Origin: Alphaproteobacteria bacterium
GTDB lineage: Bacteria; Pseudomonadota; Alphaproteobacteria; Bin65
DNA: 57,599 nt
Direction of reading: 5' to 3'
NCBI GenBank assembly: GCA_022819985.1
Contig: JAJEGH010000031.1
Span: 1 to 57,599 of the forward strand
Shown piece by piece: positions 32,652-41,966 of this stretch. Position 1 is the first letter of the stretch, and every line of letters begins with the position of its first letter. The translations under genes and the position numbers were made by a program. The notes beneath the pieces were generated by a model. The model saw nothing but the letters and a program-made list of their open reading frames with translations, made no database searches and was not told the origin of the DNA.

Positions 32652-34736
32652 GTGACCGTCCTGCTCGAACATCGGGCCAAGGAACTGCTGCGCCGTTACG
32701 GTATTCCGACGACCGAGGCCCGCCTTGCCCGGAATGCCGAAGAGGCTGCGGCCCTGGTCGGCGCGGCCGGCGGCCCGGTGGCCATGAAGATCGCGGCGCA
32801 CGGCGTCGTTCACAAGGCCGCGGCCGGCGGGGTTCGGCTCAACGTCGAAGCAGCGGACGCCGCAAGGGCATTCCGCGAACTCGCAGCGGCGGCAGATGCC
32901 GACAATATCGAAGGCGTCGTTGTCGAGCCGATGGCGCCGCCGGGTCGCGAGGCGATCGTCGGCGCCGTTCTGGACCCCGTGTTCGGCCCCGCGGTCATGT
33001 GCGGAGCCGGCGGAACCGGGGTCGAGGAAACCGCCGACGTAGCGTTCCGGCTGGCGCCGCTCGGCGACACAGACATCCGGGACCTGGCGCAGGCGGCGCA
33101 CTATGGCGACGGCGCCGACGGGCTGGAAGCGATCCTGGCGGCCGTCGGCGGTCCGGACGGCCTGCTGTTCCGGGAAAGCATCGCCGAACTGGACATCAAC
33201 CCGGTCATCCTGTCCGGGTCCGGCGCCCTCGCGGTCGACGCCCACATCGTGCTGTCCGAAGACGGTCCGGTCGACCCGTCGGCGTTCGGATGTCTCGATC
33301 CTGCGGAGCGCAAAGACCTGCAGCGGCAGCTTTACGGCGCGCTGCGCCCGATTTTCCACCCTGCGGGCATCGTCGTTGTCGGGGCCTCGGCGACACCCGG
33401 GAAGCTTGGGTTCCGGATCGTCCAGAATCTGGTCGACTTCGGCTACAGGGGAAAGCTGTTTCCGGTCCATCCGACGGCCGGGAGCATCTACGGCTGCAAG
33501 GCCTTCCCCGGCGTCGGCGACCTGCCCGAGCCGGTCGACCGGGCGATCGTCGCCATCGGCGCAGCAGGCGTCCCGGATGCGCTTCGCCAATGCGCCGCCA
33601 GGGGAGTCAAGGTCGCACAGGTGCTGACGGCAGGGTTCGCCGAGTGGGACGACGAGGGCGCCAGGCTGGAGAGCGCCATCGGGGAAGTGGCCAGGGCGAC
33701 CGGCATGCGCATCGTCGGGCCGAACACCATCGGCGCCTGGTGCGGCGCGGCGAAAATCACCATGAGCACGCCGCGCCATGCGCCGGAGACCGCCGGCGGG
33801 ATCACCTTCATCTCCCAGAGCGGCACCTATGCCTGGGACATGATCCACCGCGCGAAGGTTCTGGGCCTGCCGCTCGGCAAGTCGCTGTCCTGCGGCAACT
33901 GCGCAGACGTGACGCCGACGGACTATCTGCTCTACGCCGCCGAAGACCCGGACACCGACATCCTCGCCATGTATCTGGAGACGGACCGGGACGCCGGGCG
34001 CTTCTTCCGCCTCGCCCGCGAGATCGAGAAGCCGCTCGTACTCTTCAAGGGCGGCCGCTCGGCCGCCGGAATGCGCGCTGCGACCAGTCACACGGGCGCG
34101 CTGGCCGCCGACGGCAACCTGTGGCTGGCGGCGGCCCGCCAGGCCGGCGCGGCGGTGGTCGACAGCATGGACGAACTCCTGGACGTGCTTCTGGCCCATG
34201 CCGCTTTCGGCACGGTCGCCGGCCGGCGGCTGGCGCTGTTCGGGTCCGGCGGCGGGGTCAGCGTCGTCTCGGCCGACGTGGCCGACGCAAACGGCATCGT
34301 CTTCTCCGACTTCGGCGACGAAACGCGGCAGCGCCTCCGGAAATTCGGCGTCCCGGGGACAAGCGTCGACAACCCCATAGATATTCCCGTCTGGGGCCTG
34401 AAGAGGGACGGCACCTTCATCTTCCACGAGATCGTCGAGCTGCTGGCCGCCGACGGCGGGGTGGATTCCATCGTCGCCTATATCGAGATGAACTCGATCT
34501 TCGAATTCTCCGACGACGTTGCGGCGGGGGAGGCGGAAATGGAGGCCATCGTCCGGTCTTTGCTGCGCGCCGACACGGCGGGCATCGCCCTGTCGGCCGT
34601 CCTGCGCACCGCGGGCGACAAGGTCCAGGACGATATCCTGCGGGATGCGCGGCCGCGCCTGCTCGCCAACGGCATCGCGGTCTATCCGACGACCGCCCGC
34701 GCCATCGGGGCCCATGCGCGTATGGCCGGATTGTAA
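32652..34736 (+). CDS. ADP-forming acyl-CoA synthetase (acetate-CoA ligase type)
   Basis: The product has 694 aa from the GTG at 32652, 13 bases after the previous stop, with AGGAAG upstream. The subunit-like order is ATP-grasp first (residues about 1-215, with MKIAAHGVVHKAAAGGVRLNV and ELDINPVI). The CoA-binding domain follows (FHPAGIVVVGASATPGKLG), then the succinyl-CoA-ligase-like domains with the phosphohistidine loop SHTGALAADG. It converts an acid, CoA and ATP to acyl-CoA, ADP and phosphate. In this operon it would activate the acid produced by the oxygenase and enolase-family steps. The beta-alpha fusion order is a known variant. Confidence 0.87.
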   Translation: MTVLLEHRAKELLRRYGIPTTEARLARNAEEAAALVGAAGGPVAMKIAAHGVVHKAAAGGVRLNVEAADAARAFRELAAAADADNIEGVVVEPMAPPGREAIVGAVLDPVFGPAVMCGAGGTGVEETADVAFRLAPLGDTDIRDLAQAAHYGDGADGLEAILAAVGGPDGLLFRESIAELDINPVILSGSGALAVDAHIVLSEDGPVDPSAFGCLDPAERKDLQRQLYGALRPIFHPAGIVVVGASATPGKLGFRIVQNLVDFGYRGKLFPVHPTAGSIYGCKAFPGVGDLPEPVDRAIVAIGAAGVPDALRQCAARGVKVAQVLTAGFAEWDDEGARLESAIGEVARATGMRIVGPNTIGAWCGAAKITMSTPRHAPETAGGITFISQSGTYAWDMIHRAKVLGLPLGKSLSCGNCADVTPTDYLLYAAEDPDTDILAMYLETDRDAGRFFRLAREIEKPLVLFKGGRSAAGMRAATSHTGALAADGNLWLAAARQAGAAVVDSMDELLDVLLAHAAFGTVAGRRLALFGSGGGVSVVSADVADANGIVFSDFGDETRQRLRKFGVPGTSVDNPIDIPVWGLKRDGTFIFHEIVELLAADGGVDSIVAYIEMNSIFEFSDDVAAGEAEMEAIVRSLLRADTAGIALSAVLRTAGDKVQDDILRDARPRLLANGIAVYPTTARAIGAHARMAGL

Positions 34737-35404
34737 GCGAGGCGGACCCGGTCGAGCCCATCGTGACATTCGGGGAGAGAGCAGGCCGTTAACGGTAACG
34801 CGGGACGAGATGCCGCCATGTGCCGGCGATCGAGCGTTTCCGGGCGTCGCGCCTCCGGTGTTCGATCCCGGCGAAGGCCTGTTCGATCGGGTTGAGGTCG
34901 GGCGAGTAGGCCGGCAGAAACCGGAGATGTGCCGCGCTCCGCTGTCGTGTGTTATGAAATGTCATGTTTTGTCATGGCCCGTCGCAAACTCCGGTTCCGG
35001 ACTGCCGGCCCGTTTTAGACAGACCGGTCTGTATTCGAAAAAAATACACCGAACGAGGAATATTGTCCGATATTCCCGGCTCCGCGTCTCCGGAGCTCCC
35101 GTCTCCGGGGCCGCATCCGGCGGCGCCCGCAGAATTGTTCATTTAATGTTCTTTCCGTCTGGAACAAGGCCCGCCAGGCAATTTTTTTCGCCCGCACCTC
35201 CGGGAGCGGCGCGGGAACCGTGAGCGGGGGCGGCGTCCGGCCCTGAACGCCGCAGTTCGCGCCCCAGTTCGCGCCGCGGTCCGCAACGCAGGCTTGCGCT
35301 TGCAACGCCGCCGCCCTATTTTCCGCGCTCCCGGCCGCTGCCGCCGGGCCGACGCCATACGGGGCGCCGCATAGGGCGCCGCGGAGGCGCGGGCGGGAGA
35401 TTGC
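34737..35404. other. Intergenic region with IS relic, 668 bp
   Basis: Between the acyl-CoA synthetase and the tRNA lie an IS630 transposase relic (34789-34929) and, just outside its broken end, a TGTTATGAAATGTCATG segment (34949-34965). The remainder (about 34985-35404) has no protein-like frame and shows patches of lower GC around 35030-35200. Confidence 0.55.
34789..34929 (-). pseudogene. C-terminal relic of an IS630-family transposase
   Basis: On the minus strand, 46 codons plus a TAA (34789-34791) read HLRFLPAYSPDLNPIEQAFA and then a basic helical end closing in WRHLVPRYR. LP-YSPDLNPIEQ-F is the hallmark of IS630/Tc1-type transposases, with the last acidic active-site residue in it. Upstream of 34929 the match stops abruptly, and the rest of the gene and the inverted ends are missing. 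It is a dead fragment. Confidence 0.8.
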
Positions 35405-35513
<109 letters not shown>

Positions 35514-35528
35514 GTCCGGTTCTCCAGA

Positions 35529-38051
35529 TTACTGCGTTGCTGCGAAAGAACCGGTTGCCCTGTATCCCGTGGTCGATTCCACACTAAACTGGCCGCCCGT
35601 ATCGCGGACCGGGTTGCTGCCGTCCGAGAAGAACGAGCCGTCCATGGGCCCCGATGCCGGGTTGGCGACATCGGTGCCCGCAGTCTGGGTGAGCGTACCG
35701 TGAAAGTCTCGCGGGTTCGCTACAGGTGCCGCGAGGTTGCTGGCGGTATAGCTCCTGCCGTCGAGGTTGCTGATCGTTGCCTGGCCGGTCCGGGTGCCAA
35801 AATTCCAGTCCATGGAAAACCCGCCTACCGCGGCGTAAGTAGAGGTGCCGTCGTTAATCGCCGCAGCTGCATGACCAGCGTAGGACGCAGTGCCGGTTGC
35901 CGGAATGTCGGCAATGTCCGGCAAGAGGCCGACGACGAACGTCCCGGGAAAGACGTCGTCGCTGTTCGTATCGCCGCCATCCTCGAAATTGATCCGGCCG
36001 CCCCACCAGCCGAACTTCACGGCGGGGCAATCGCAATACTGCACTCCTGGAGGCAATAGGTCGTTCAGAGGCGCTGCATCGTTGCTGAACAGCCAGGTGC
36101 GGCTGGTCGGGGTAGCCGGAATAATCCCGTCGTTGACCCAGATCAGACGACGTACTGCGGTAAATACGCCATTTTCGCCCAGATTCAGGCCAACCGAACT
36201 GATCGCCGCAAAAATCCTGTCGCTCAAGTATGTGCCCCGCGACCCCGATATGTGAGTGATACTCGGGTCGCTCTGTTGTGCGAGGTTCAACTGCCACTGC
36301 AGCCCTCTGCCAAAATGGATCACCATCCGATCTACGCCGTCCGCTCCGGTCGTCGGCGTCTGAGGACCCGGACCGTCGGGATCGGGCGGTCCGAGATCGA
36401 ATACGACAACAATTCCGGAATATTCCGCGTTGGTATAGATCACGACATCACGCGGCGAGCGGTTCTTGTTCGCCAGGCTGTACAGGGTGGTGACGCCACC
36501 ATCGTGCCGTTCGAACAAACCCGTCGCATAGCCTCGCCACTCCCTGTCGCCGCGTGTACCGTAATGCGTGACCTGCTGAATCGGTTCTCTGAGCCTTAAC
36601 TCGGCGGAGAACTCCGCCACGTCCCTGGCATCATCGTGGGCCCGGATAAGAATAGGAGTCGGTAAACCGTTGAGTTCAAACCCTTCATAGTGAACTGTCT
36701 TCGACGGTCTGTTTTCGCCGAACGCGGGTGAGGGATGCTGATCGGGGTCCTCATAGAAATAAGTCCACACAAGGTACATATCGCTACTTGTCGGGCTACC
36801 GTCGACAGCGGTGCTCGGACCGCGGACAGAGCCGACCGCAGGACCCTGGAACCGGACCCGACCCCGGTCATATACAACCCAGCCAAGTTGAACCGTGGAG
36901 TACGCTTGCTGCTGTGCCCCCGTACCGCTGAAGCGGCTCCTGATCCTTATGGCCCGGTAACCTCTTTCGATATCGTCGCCTTCGCGCTTGATGATAGTCA
37001 GCGGATGAACCTGCCCCCCCCTTTGCATTGCAGGGAGCGCAAAATTGCCGACAAAGTTCACCAGATCGTAAATCCACAATGCCGGCGGCGACGCCTGTTC
37101 CCGTTGATTTTCGGCAACCTCCTGCACTTCGTCAGGAACGACTTGCCCGCTTCCTTGCTGCTCTCCCGCGTCCGCTGCGTCAGAATTCGAGCCTACAGTC
37201 TCGTCCTGTTCCTGCGCGCTATCGTCGGCATATGTCGAAGCGGCTGTCGCCACGGCGTTCCTGGTCGGTCGGGCCGACCCGGGCGCCTCTGATCGGCGTC
37301 CGGTTTGCGCGGTGGGTTGTCCTCCGGGCTGCGCAAGCGCAGTCGTATGCTGTTCTGCCTTAGCCTCAAGCGAGCCCAGCATTGCATTCAGCTTTTCCGG
37401 CTCGGCTCGCTGAGCATTCGAGACGCCGGTTTCGTCGGAGACCGTTACCGAGAATCCCGGTCTGGTGACGCCCTTCGTTTCCTTTTGTTGCCCATCCGAG
37501 CCCAACTGGGTGACCGTCATTCCCTCGCCGAACAGGAAAACGGCTTGGGTTCCGCTGTCTTCGCTATGCTCAATCACGGCGATTCCACCGCGCACGCCGA
37601 TCACTGCGACCGGCGTCGAAATTGCGACCTTGCCGCGCTTGCTGATCTGCCCGCCGACGAAACGCAGGACGCCGCGGCTCATCTTCGCGGCAATTTCCCC
37701 GACCGAAGTCTCCGGGTTGTAGACGAAGCGGTCGATCGTCAGGTCGCTGTTGGGTCCGACCGTGAGGTTGGTGCCGTCGACGAATAAAATCTGCGTCACG
37801 CCCTGTTCGTCGGTCTGGATGCGCTCGTTTTCGAAGACGTCGAGTTTCGGACGAAGAACGCGCGTTGTCTGACCCGGCGGCGTGCCGCGGGCATCCTGGA
37901 TGACCGCAGTCGTCCGCCCGGCGTTGGCCGCCAGCGTATGGGGCGTCATCGCGATCGAGGAAAAGGCGAGCAGGCCTGCGATGCCGAAAAACCGAAGGCG
38001 CGCGCCTGGCGCACGGATCGGAGATTGGCGGAAGAAGCTGTAACAGGTCAT
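35529..38051 (-). CDS. Exported FecR-domain protein with C-terminal TbpB-like beta-barrel (probable Slam cargo)
   Basis: The product has 840 aa. Residues 1-41 look like a signal peptide ending near TLAAN. A FecR domain follows (about 50-200; RTDEQ-like ERIQTDEQGVTQILFVDGTNLTVGPNS). A low-complexity acidic linker spans about 215-315, followed by a long unknown region. Residues 720-840 resemble the transferrin-binding-protein-B barrel (TASYAGHAAAAI, FSMDWNFGTRTGQATI, GSFFSDGSNPVRDTGGQF, ATGSFAATQ). Such barrels are recognised by the Slam translocator, and a Slam-like gene ends 21 bases upstream. No lipobox cysteine is visible, so it is probably a secreted or surface protein rather than a lipoprotein. 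Confidence 0.75.
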   Translation of the reverse strand: MTCYSFFRQSPIRAPGARLRFFGIAGLLAFSSIAMTPHTLAANAGRTTAVIQDARGTPPGQTTRVLRPKLDVFENERIQTDEQGVTQILFVDGTNLTVGPNSDLTIDRFVYNPETSVGEIAAKMSRGVLRFVGGQISKRGKVAISTPVAVIGVRGGIAVIEHSEDSGTQAVFLFGEGMTVTQLGSDGQQKETKGVTRPGFSVTVSDETGVSNAQRAEPEKLNAMLGSLEAKAEQHTTALAQPGGQPTAQTGRRSEAPGSARPTRNAVATAASTYADDSAQEQDETVGSNSDAADAGEQQGSGQVVPDEVQEVAENQREQASPPALWIYDLVNFVGNFALPAMQRGGQVHPLTIIKREGDDIERGYRAIRIRSRFSGTGAQQQAYSTVQLGWVVYDRGRVRFQGPAVGSVRGPSTAVDGSPTSSDMYLVWTYFYEDPDQHPSPAFGENRPSKTVHYEGFELNGLPTPILIRAHDDARDVAEFSAELRLREPIQQVTHYGTRGDREWRGYATGLFERHDGGVTTLYSLANKNRSPRDVVIYTNAEYSGIVVVFDLGPPDPDGPGPQTPTTGADGVDRMVIHFGRGLQWQLNLAQQSDPSITHISGSRGTYLSDRIFAAISSVGLNLGENGVFTAVRRLIWVNDGIIPATPTSRTWLFSNDAAPLNDLLPPGVQYCDCPAVKFGWWGGRINFEDGGDTNSDDVFPGTFVVGLLPDIADIPATGTASYAGHAAAAINDGTSTYAAVGGFSMDWNFGTRTGQATISNLDGRSYTASNLAAPVANPRDFHGTLTQTAGTDVANPASGPMDGSFFSDGSNPVRDTGGQFSVESTTGYRATGSFAATQ

Positions 38052-38072
38052 AGTCTGGCTCCTGTCGACAGT

Positions 38073-39356
38073 TCAGAATGCATACCGGATGCCGGTCAGC
38101 ACGGAAGTGTTGTCGAACTCGAAGTTCGGCAGGTTCGACAGCCGCCACTGCTGACGAAGCTGCGCAGTCAGGGAGAAATCGCGGGATACGGGTACGCCGA
38201 GGTCGAGACTGATGGCATAATTTATGTCTTCGCGGCGCTCGTCGGGATCGATCGTCGGATCGGGCGACGCGTAGCGGCGGATGCCGGCTTGGCCGGTGAC
38301 GGAAACATCCCATGCCTTTCGGCCGAAGGGCGCTGGCACCCGCTGCCGGATTTGCACCCCGACTGTCGCGCCCAGATTTCTCTCGAACTTGGCTTTGCCG
38401 CCCTGATGCTCGAGACTGCCGAACCCGACGAATTTCAATGTCGCGCTTATCGGGGCGCTTGCTCCGGCCATGATCCGGACGTTCAGGCCGTCTCGGCGAT
38501 CAAGTCCGAGCGAACTCGCGCTGCTCCTGAAGTCGCGATGCAGCAGCACCGCATTGACGAAAATGCCCGAGATCGGCTTGCCCGACATCCCTTTGCGAAC
38601 CGAAACACCGCCGCCGTAGGACCGGTAAAATGTTGAACCTTCCCGCAGAACCCAATTGCCACGCACGAAGGGGCGAACGACCAACCGGTTTGGCAGAACG
38701 AAAGCCGGACCTACGGTCGCAGAGAAGAGGTCGGTATTGTTGCTGTCGAATTCCCGTTGCCTCGAGCCGTAAACCTGAGCCTCGCTTACGAGGATTACGG
38801 CTGGATCCCGGCCGAGATCGTAACGATGGGTGAGCTGCGCCGAAACAATGGCGCCGAGATCGGATTGCTCGAGAAATTCATCGGCCAGCCTGGCCGCGAA
38901 CCCGCCGACCCTGACCGCGGGGTCGTCCGGAGCAAAATTTGCATTTGTCTGGAATTGAAGGGCGAGAAATATTGCGCCGGAATATGAACTCGATTTCGAG
39001 GCCTCTTCCAATCGGGCAATTTCGGTCTCGATTCTCGCCTTGATTTTGGGCGGAGGACGGTAGCGCAGCGCCGAACGGTAGTACCGCTTCGCGGCTTCGA
39101 CGGAGCCGAGCCGGGCATAGAGCCGGGCCAGTTCGTAGTGGATGATCGGCAGATCCGGATTGTAAATCAGCATACGCTCCAGCGCACCAACCGCTCCTTC
39201 GAGGTCGCCGGCGCGCCGGGCGAGCATGGCAAACTTGAACGTGATATCGAGATCGGTCGGGTTTTCCAACATCGCCTTGAACGCAGCATCGTATTCCGCG
39301 CCGTAGGGCGACGCGCGGCTCGGCTGCATCGTCGCAAGCAAGGCCAACACGATCAT
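38073..39356 (-). CDS. Slam-like outer-membrane translocator (TPR plus beta-barrel)
   Basis: The product has 427 aa from the only ATG at 39356. Tetratricopeptide repeats come first (AAFKAMLENPTDLDITFKFAMLARRAGDLEGAVGALERML; ELARLYARLGSVEAAKRYYRSAL). A beta-barrel with alternating strands follows to a terminal phenylalanine (GIRYAF), the outer-membrane insertion signal. This is the plan of surface lipoprotein assembly modifiers, which move TbpB-like barrels across the outer membrane. The signal peptide looks complete only if translation begins 20-30 codons before this ATG, where only ATA, ATT or CTG codons are found. It lies between the cyclase and its probable cargo, with 146 bases to the cyclase stop. 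Confidence 0.78.
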   Translation of the reverse strand: MIVLALLATMQPSRASPYGAEYDAAFKAMLENPTDLDITFKFAMLARRAGDLEGAVGALERMLIYNPDLPIIHYELARLYARLGSVEAAKRYYRSALRYRPPPKIKARIETEIARLEEASKSSSYSGAIFLALQFQTNANFAPDDPAVRVGGFAARLADEFLEQSDLGAIVSAQLTHRYDLGRDPAVILVSEAQVYGSRQREFDSNNTDLFSATVGPAFVLPNRLVVRPFVRGNWVLREGSTFYRSYGGGVSVRKGMSGKPISGIFVNAVLLHRDFRSSASSLGLDRRDGLNVRIMAGASAPISATLKFVGFGSLEHQGGKAKFERNLGATVGVQIRQRVPAPFGRKAWDVSVTGQAGIRRYASPDPTIDPDERREDINYAISLDLGVPVSRDFSLTAQLRQQWRLSNLPNFEFDNTSVLTGIRYAF

Positions 39357-39502
39357 GGCGGAAAGCAGGGCGCGGCATCCACACGCTCTTGTCGAAACCG
39401 CTTCGAAAGCGTCGAGAATTTTTTTTATGGTACCGTTCTCTCGACTGCAGATTATCCTATATGTCGGAAGGCGAGAACGAAATTCAAGGAAACTCGAACC
39501 TC

Positions 39503-41722
39503 TTATTCGGAAGGCACGCGGAACACACCATCCCAGTCTTCGCCAGGCGGGTAGGTTCGCAAGACTTCGAGGCGGACGATGTAGGTGCTGTAGAGGTCTT
39601 CCAGCTCCCCGGCCGACAGCTTCCTGCAATACTCAAAGCCTGCCGTGGCTTCGTTCCATTCCTGTCGGCGATACGCTGCAAGCGCCGTATCGTGCCGCGT
39701 CCGCAAGGCAACGAAATCGGGATCGGCCGCCTTTTGTTCGTCGCCCGCTAGGCAATAAATCGACAGGGCCTTGCTCCTGCCCCGTACACGAACCCGGTCA
39801 AGTTCGAGGTAGGCCAGTTGTTCGGCGCAGCGCTGAGTGTCCTCTCCGACAATAATGTTGACACCGTAGATTTTGGTCTGTTGCTCGAGTCGGGAAGCCA
39901 CGTTGACGGTATCGCCGAGCGCGGAATAGTCGAACCGTTGTTCCGAACCCAAGTTGCCGACGCAGCACGGTCCACTGTTCAGACCGACCCCGATACGAAC
40001 CGGCGAAAACTCCTTTCCCGCCCGTTCCGCTTCGGCTTGCCAGTCAGGGGTCAGTTCTGCCAGTCGGCTGGACATTTTGAGGGCTGCTCGGCAGGCCGCG
40101 AGATGGTGTTGCGGTTCGCGAAGGGGAGCGTTCCAGAACGCCATGATCGCATCGCCCATATATTTGTCTATGGTGCCGCCAGCCTCCAGGATCACTTGGG
40201 ACATCGGCGTTAAGAAACGATTAATGAATTGGGTCAGTTCCTCGGCAGTCATCGATTCTGCGATGGAGGTAAAGCCTCGAATATCGCAGAACATAAGGGT
40301 CAGGTCCCGATTTTCGCCGCCTAGTTTAAGGTCCTTCGGGTGTTGCGCCAGCCTTTCGACAACGGTTGGGGCCAGATAGCGGCTGAAAGCCGTTCGAATG
40401 CGTCGGCGTTCCCGTTCGCTGTTAAGGTATTGCAAGCTGCTGACGAGCAGGTAAGTCAATACGGCGGACAACGTCGGGTACAACGGATCGAAAAGCAGTT
40501 CGGCCCGGGTGTAGGCCAGCCAGGACGCGGCCCACACAGACGCCGTGGCAACGGCACCTACAAGTGCCCCAGCGATCGGGCCGAGACGGAAGGCGAGCAG
40601 AAATGCAAGCAGGCCGCCCATGGTCAGCGAAATCAGGGCTTCTACGCCGTCCGACCAATCGGGACGCTGCAGAAAGCGTCCGAGGAGCATTTGTTCCAAG
40701 GCCTGCGCGTGAATCGTGACACTCGCCTCCGCTGCATTCAGCGGCGTTGCCTTACTGTTTTGAAGACCCGATGCACTGGCACCGATGAGCGCTATCCGGC
40801 CCTCGAGTTCGACCGACAGTGCGGCGGAATCGGCTTCGAATATCTGCCAAGCGGATATAGTGCGCGCCGGCACACGCCGAGTGTAATGCAGCCACACTTC
40901 ACCCCGCGGTCCGGTCGGTACCGTAAACCGGCCAATTTTCAAATCGGTCGGCACCGCTTCGGTGCCTGAGGAATGGCCGCCGACACCGGAGCTACGCGCC
41001 ACGATCGTTGTGGCCCTCTGCGCCACCCGAAGGGCTTCTACGCTAAGGGCAGGGTAAACCTGGTCTCCGATCCGAGCCAGAAGCGCAATTCGACGGACCA
41101 GACCGTCGGGATCGAGAGAGATGGCAAGCGAACCGACACCGCTCGCAGCCTTCTGGAGCGGTACTAGATTTGTGATAGCCGATTCATACTGCTCAAGAGC
41201 GGACGCCGGATTACCGCCGCTGTACGCGAAGCCAAATTTCACCGGCGGCGGGCGCGCTTCACCATAGCGGTCGGGCGCGAAGCCGAGCACGACCGGGGCG
41301 GACGAAAAGACACTCGCGAGCACATGGTCGTGATCCGGTAATCGCGACAGAATGTGAGTCAGCCTCCTAACCTCCGACGTTTGGGGCCAGTCCTTCAAGG
41401 CTTGGGCCGGAGAAGTGCGATCCGGTTCGGCAAAGACCACAGCGAAGGCGATTGCGGCGGCGCCGTATTCGGACAGCCGGTCGACCAGCGCCGCGACTCT
41501 TGTGCGCGGCCAAGGCCATTGACCCAAGCGCTTCAACGACTCGTTATCGATATCGATAACGCGCACCGGCGCTTGCTCATAGTTCCGCGGCTGAATGCGC
41601 TGATACGCATCGAAGACTGCCAAACGCATTCTGAGGACCGGCAGTGGATCGACAACACGAAGACCGGTCACTACCCCAAGGACAACGATGCCGATCAGCA
41701 CAATCGGTAGGCGTCGTTTCAT
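39503..41722 (-). CDS. CHASE2-domain class III adenylate/guanylate cyclase
   Basis: The product has 739 aa. An N-terminal membrane anchor (residues 5-22) precedes a periplasmic CHASE2 sensor (about 30-345, with VRVIDIDNESLKRLGQWPWPR). Three closely spaced membrane helices follow (about 355-430), then the class III catalytic domain. The metal aspartates are in MFCDIRGFTSI and the GD pair in DKYMGDAIMAFW. The Lys of DKYMGD favours ATP as substrate, and FDYSALGDTVNVASRLE completes the site. A C-terminal helical tail of about 90 residues resembles a TPR. It opens the three-gene unit with Slam and FecR-TbpB, so an external signal may be coupled to cAMP and to surface protein export. Confidence 0.88.
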   Translation of the reverse strand: MKRRLPIVLIGIVVLGVVTGLRVVDPLPVLRMRLAVFDAYQRIQPRNYEQAPVRVIDIDNESLKRLGQWPWPRTRVAALVDRLSEYGAAAIAFAVVFAEPDRTSPAQALKDWPQTSEVRRLTHILSRLPDHDHVLASVFSSAPVVLGFAPDRYGEARPPPVKFGFAYSGGNPASALEQYESAITNLVPLQKAASGVGSLAISLDPDGLVRRIALLARIGDQVYPALSVEALRVAQRATTIVARSSGVGGHSSGTEAVPTDLKIGRFTVPTGPRGEVWLHYTRRVPARTISAWQIFEADSAALSVELEGRIALIGASASGLQNSKATPLNAAEASVTIHAQALEQMLLGRFLQRPDWSDGVEALISLTMGGLLAFLLAFRLGPIAGALVGAVATASVWAASWLAYTRAELLFDPLYPTLSAVLTYLLVSSLQYLNSERERRRIRTAFSRYLAPTVVERLAQHPKDLKLGGENRDLTLMFCDIRGFTSIAESMTAEELTQFINRFLTPMSQVILEAGGTIDKYMGDAIMAFWNAPLREPQHHLAACRAALKMSSRLAELTPDWQAEAERAGKEFSPVRIGVGLNSGPCCVGNLGSEQRFDYSALGDTVNVASRLEQQTKIYGVNIIVGEDTQRCAEQLAYLELDRVRVRGRSKALSIYCLAGDEQKAADPDFVALRTRHDTALAAYRRQEWNEATAGFEYCRKLSAGELEDLYSTYIVRLEVLRTYPPGEDWDGVFRVPSE

Positions 41723-41880
41723 TGGCGTTACAGAATTACGCGCTGTGTGAGGACGAGGGTGCGCAAATCTGGACGACCTTTCAATTCATTCAGGCCCACT
41801 AATACTTATTCTTTTTGAATTCGGCCAGCGCTCTACGATTTTGGCGGTATTGCCGTAGAGCCAGCACCTACGGGCGCAGA

Positions 41881-41932
41881 CCGCTGGCGCCGCCCGCCCC
41901 CATCCCCCGCTGGCGCCGCCCGGCCCCCATCC
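41881..41932. repeat. 26-bp imperfect tandem duplication upstream of the GlcG-like gene
   Basis: Two head-to-tail units starting CCGCTGGCGCCGCCCG (41881-41906 and 41907-41932), differing by about one base, lie in the divergent region between the cyclase and GlcG-like genes. Confidence 0.8.
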
Positions 41933-41966
41933 GCTACACTCGCCCCGGCAAACCGGGGAGGGACCC

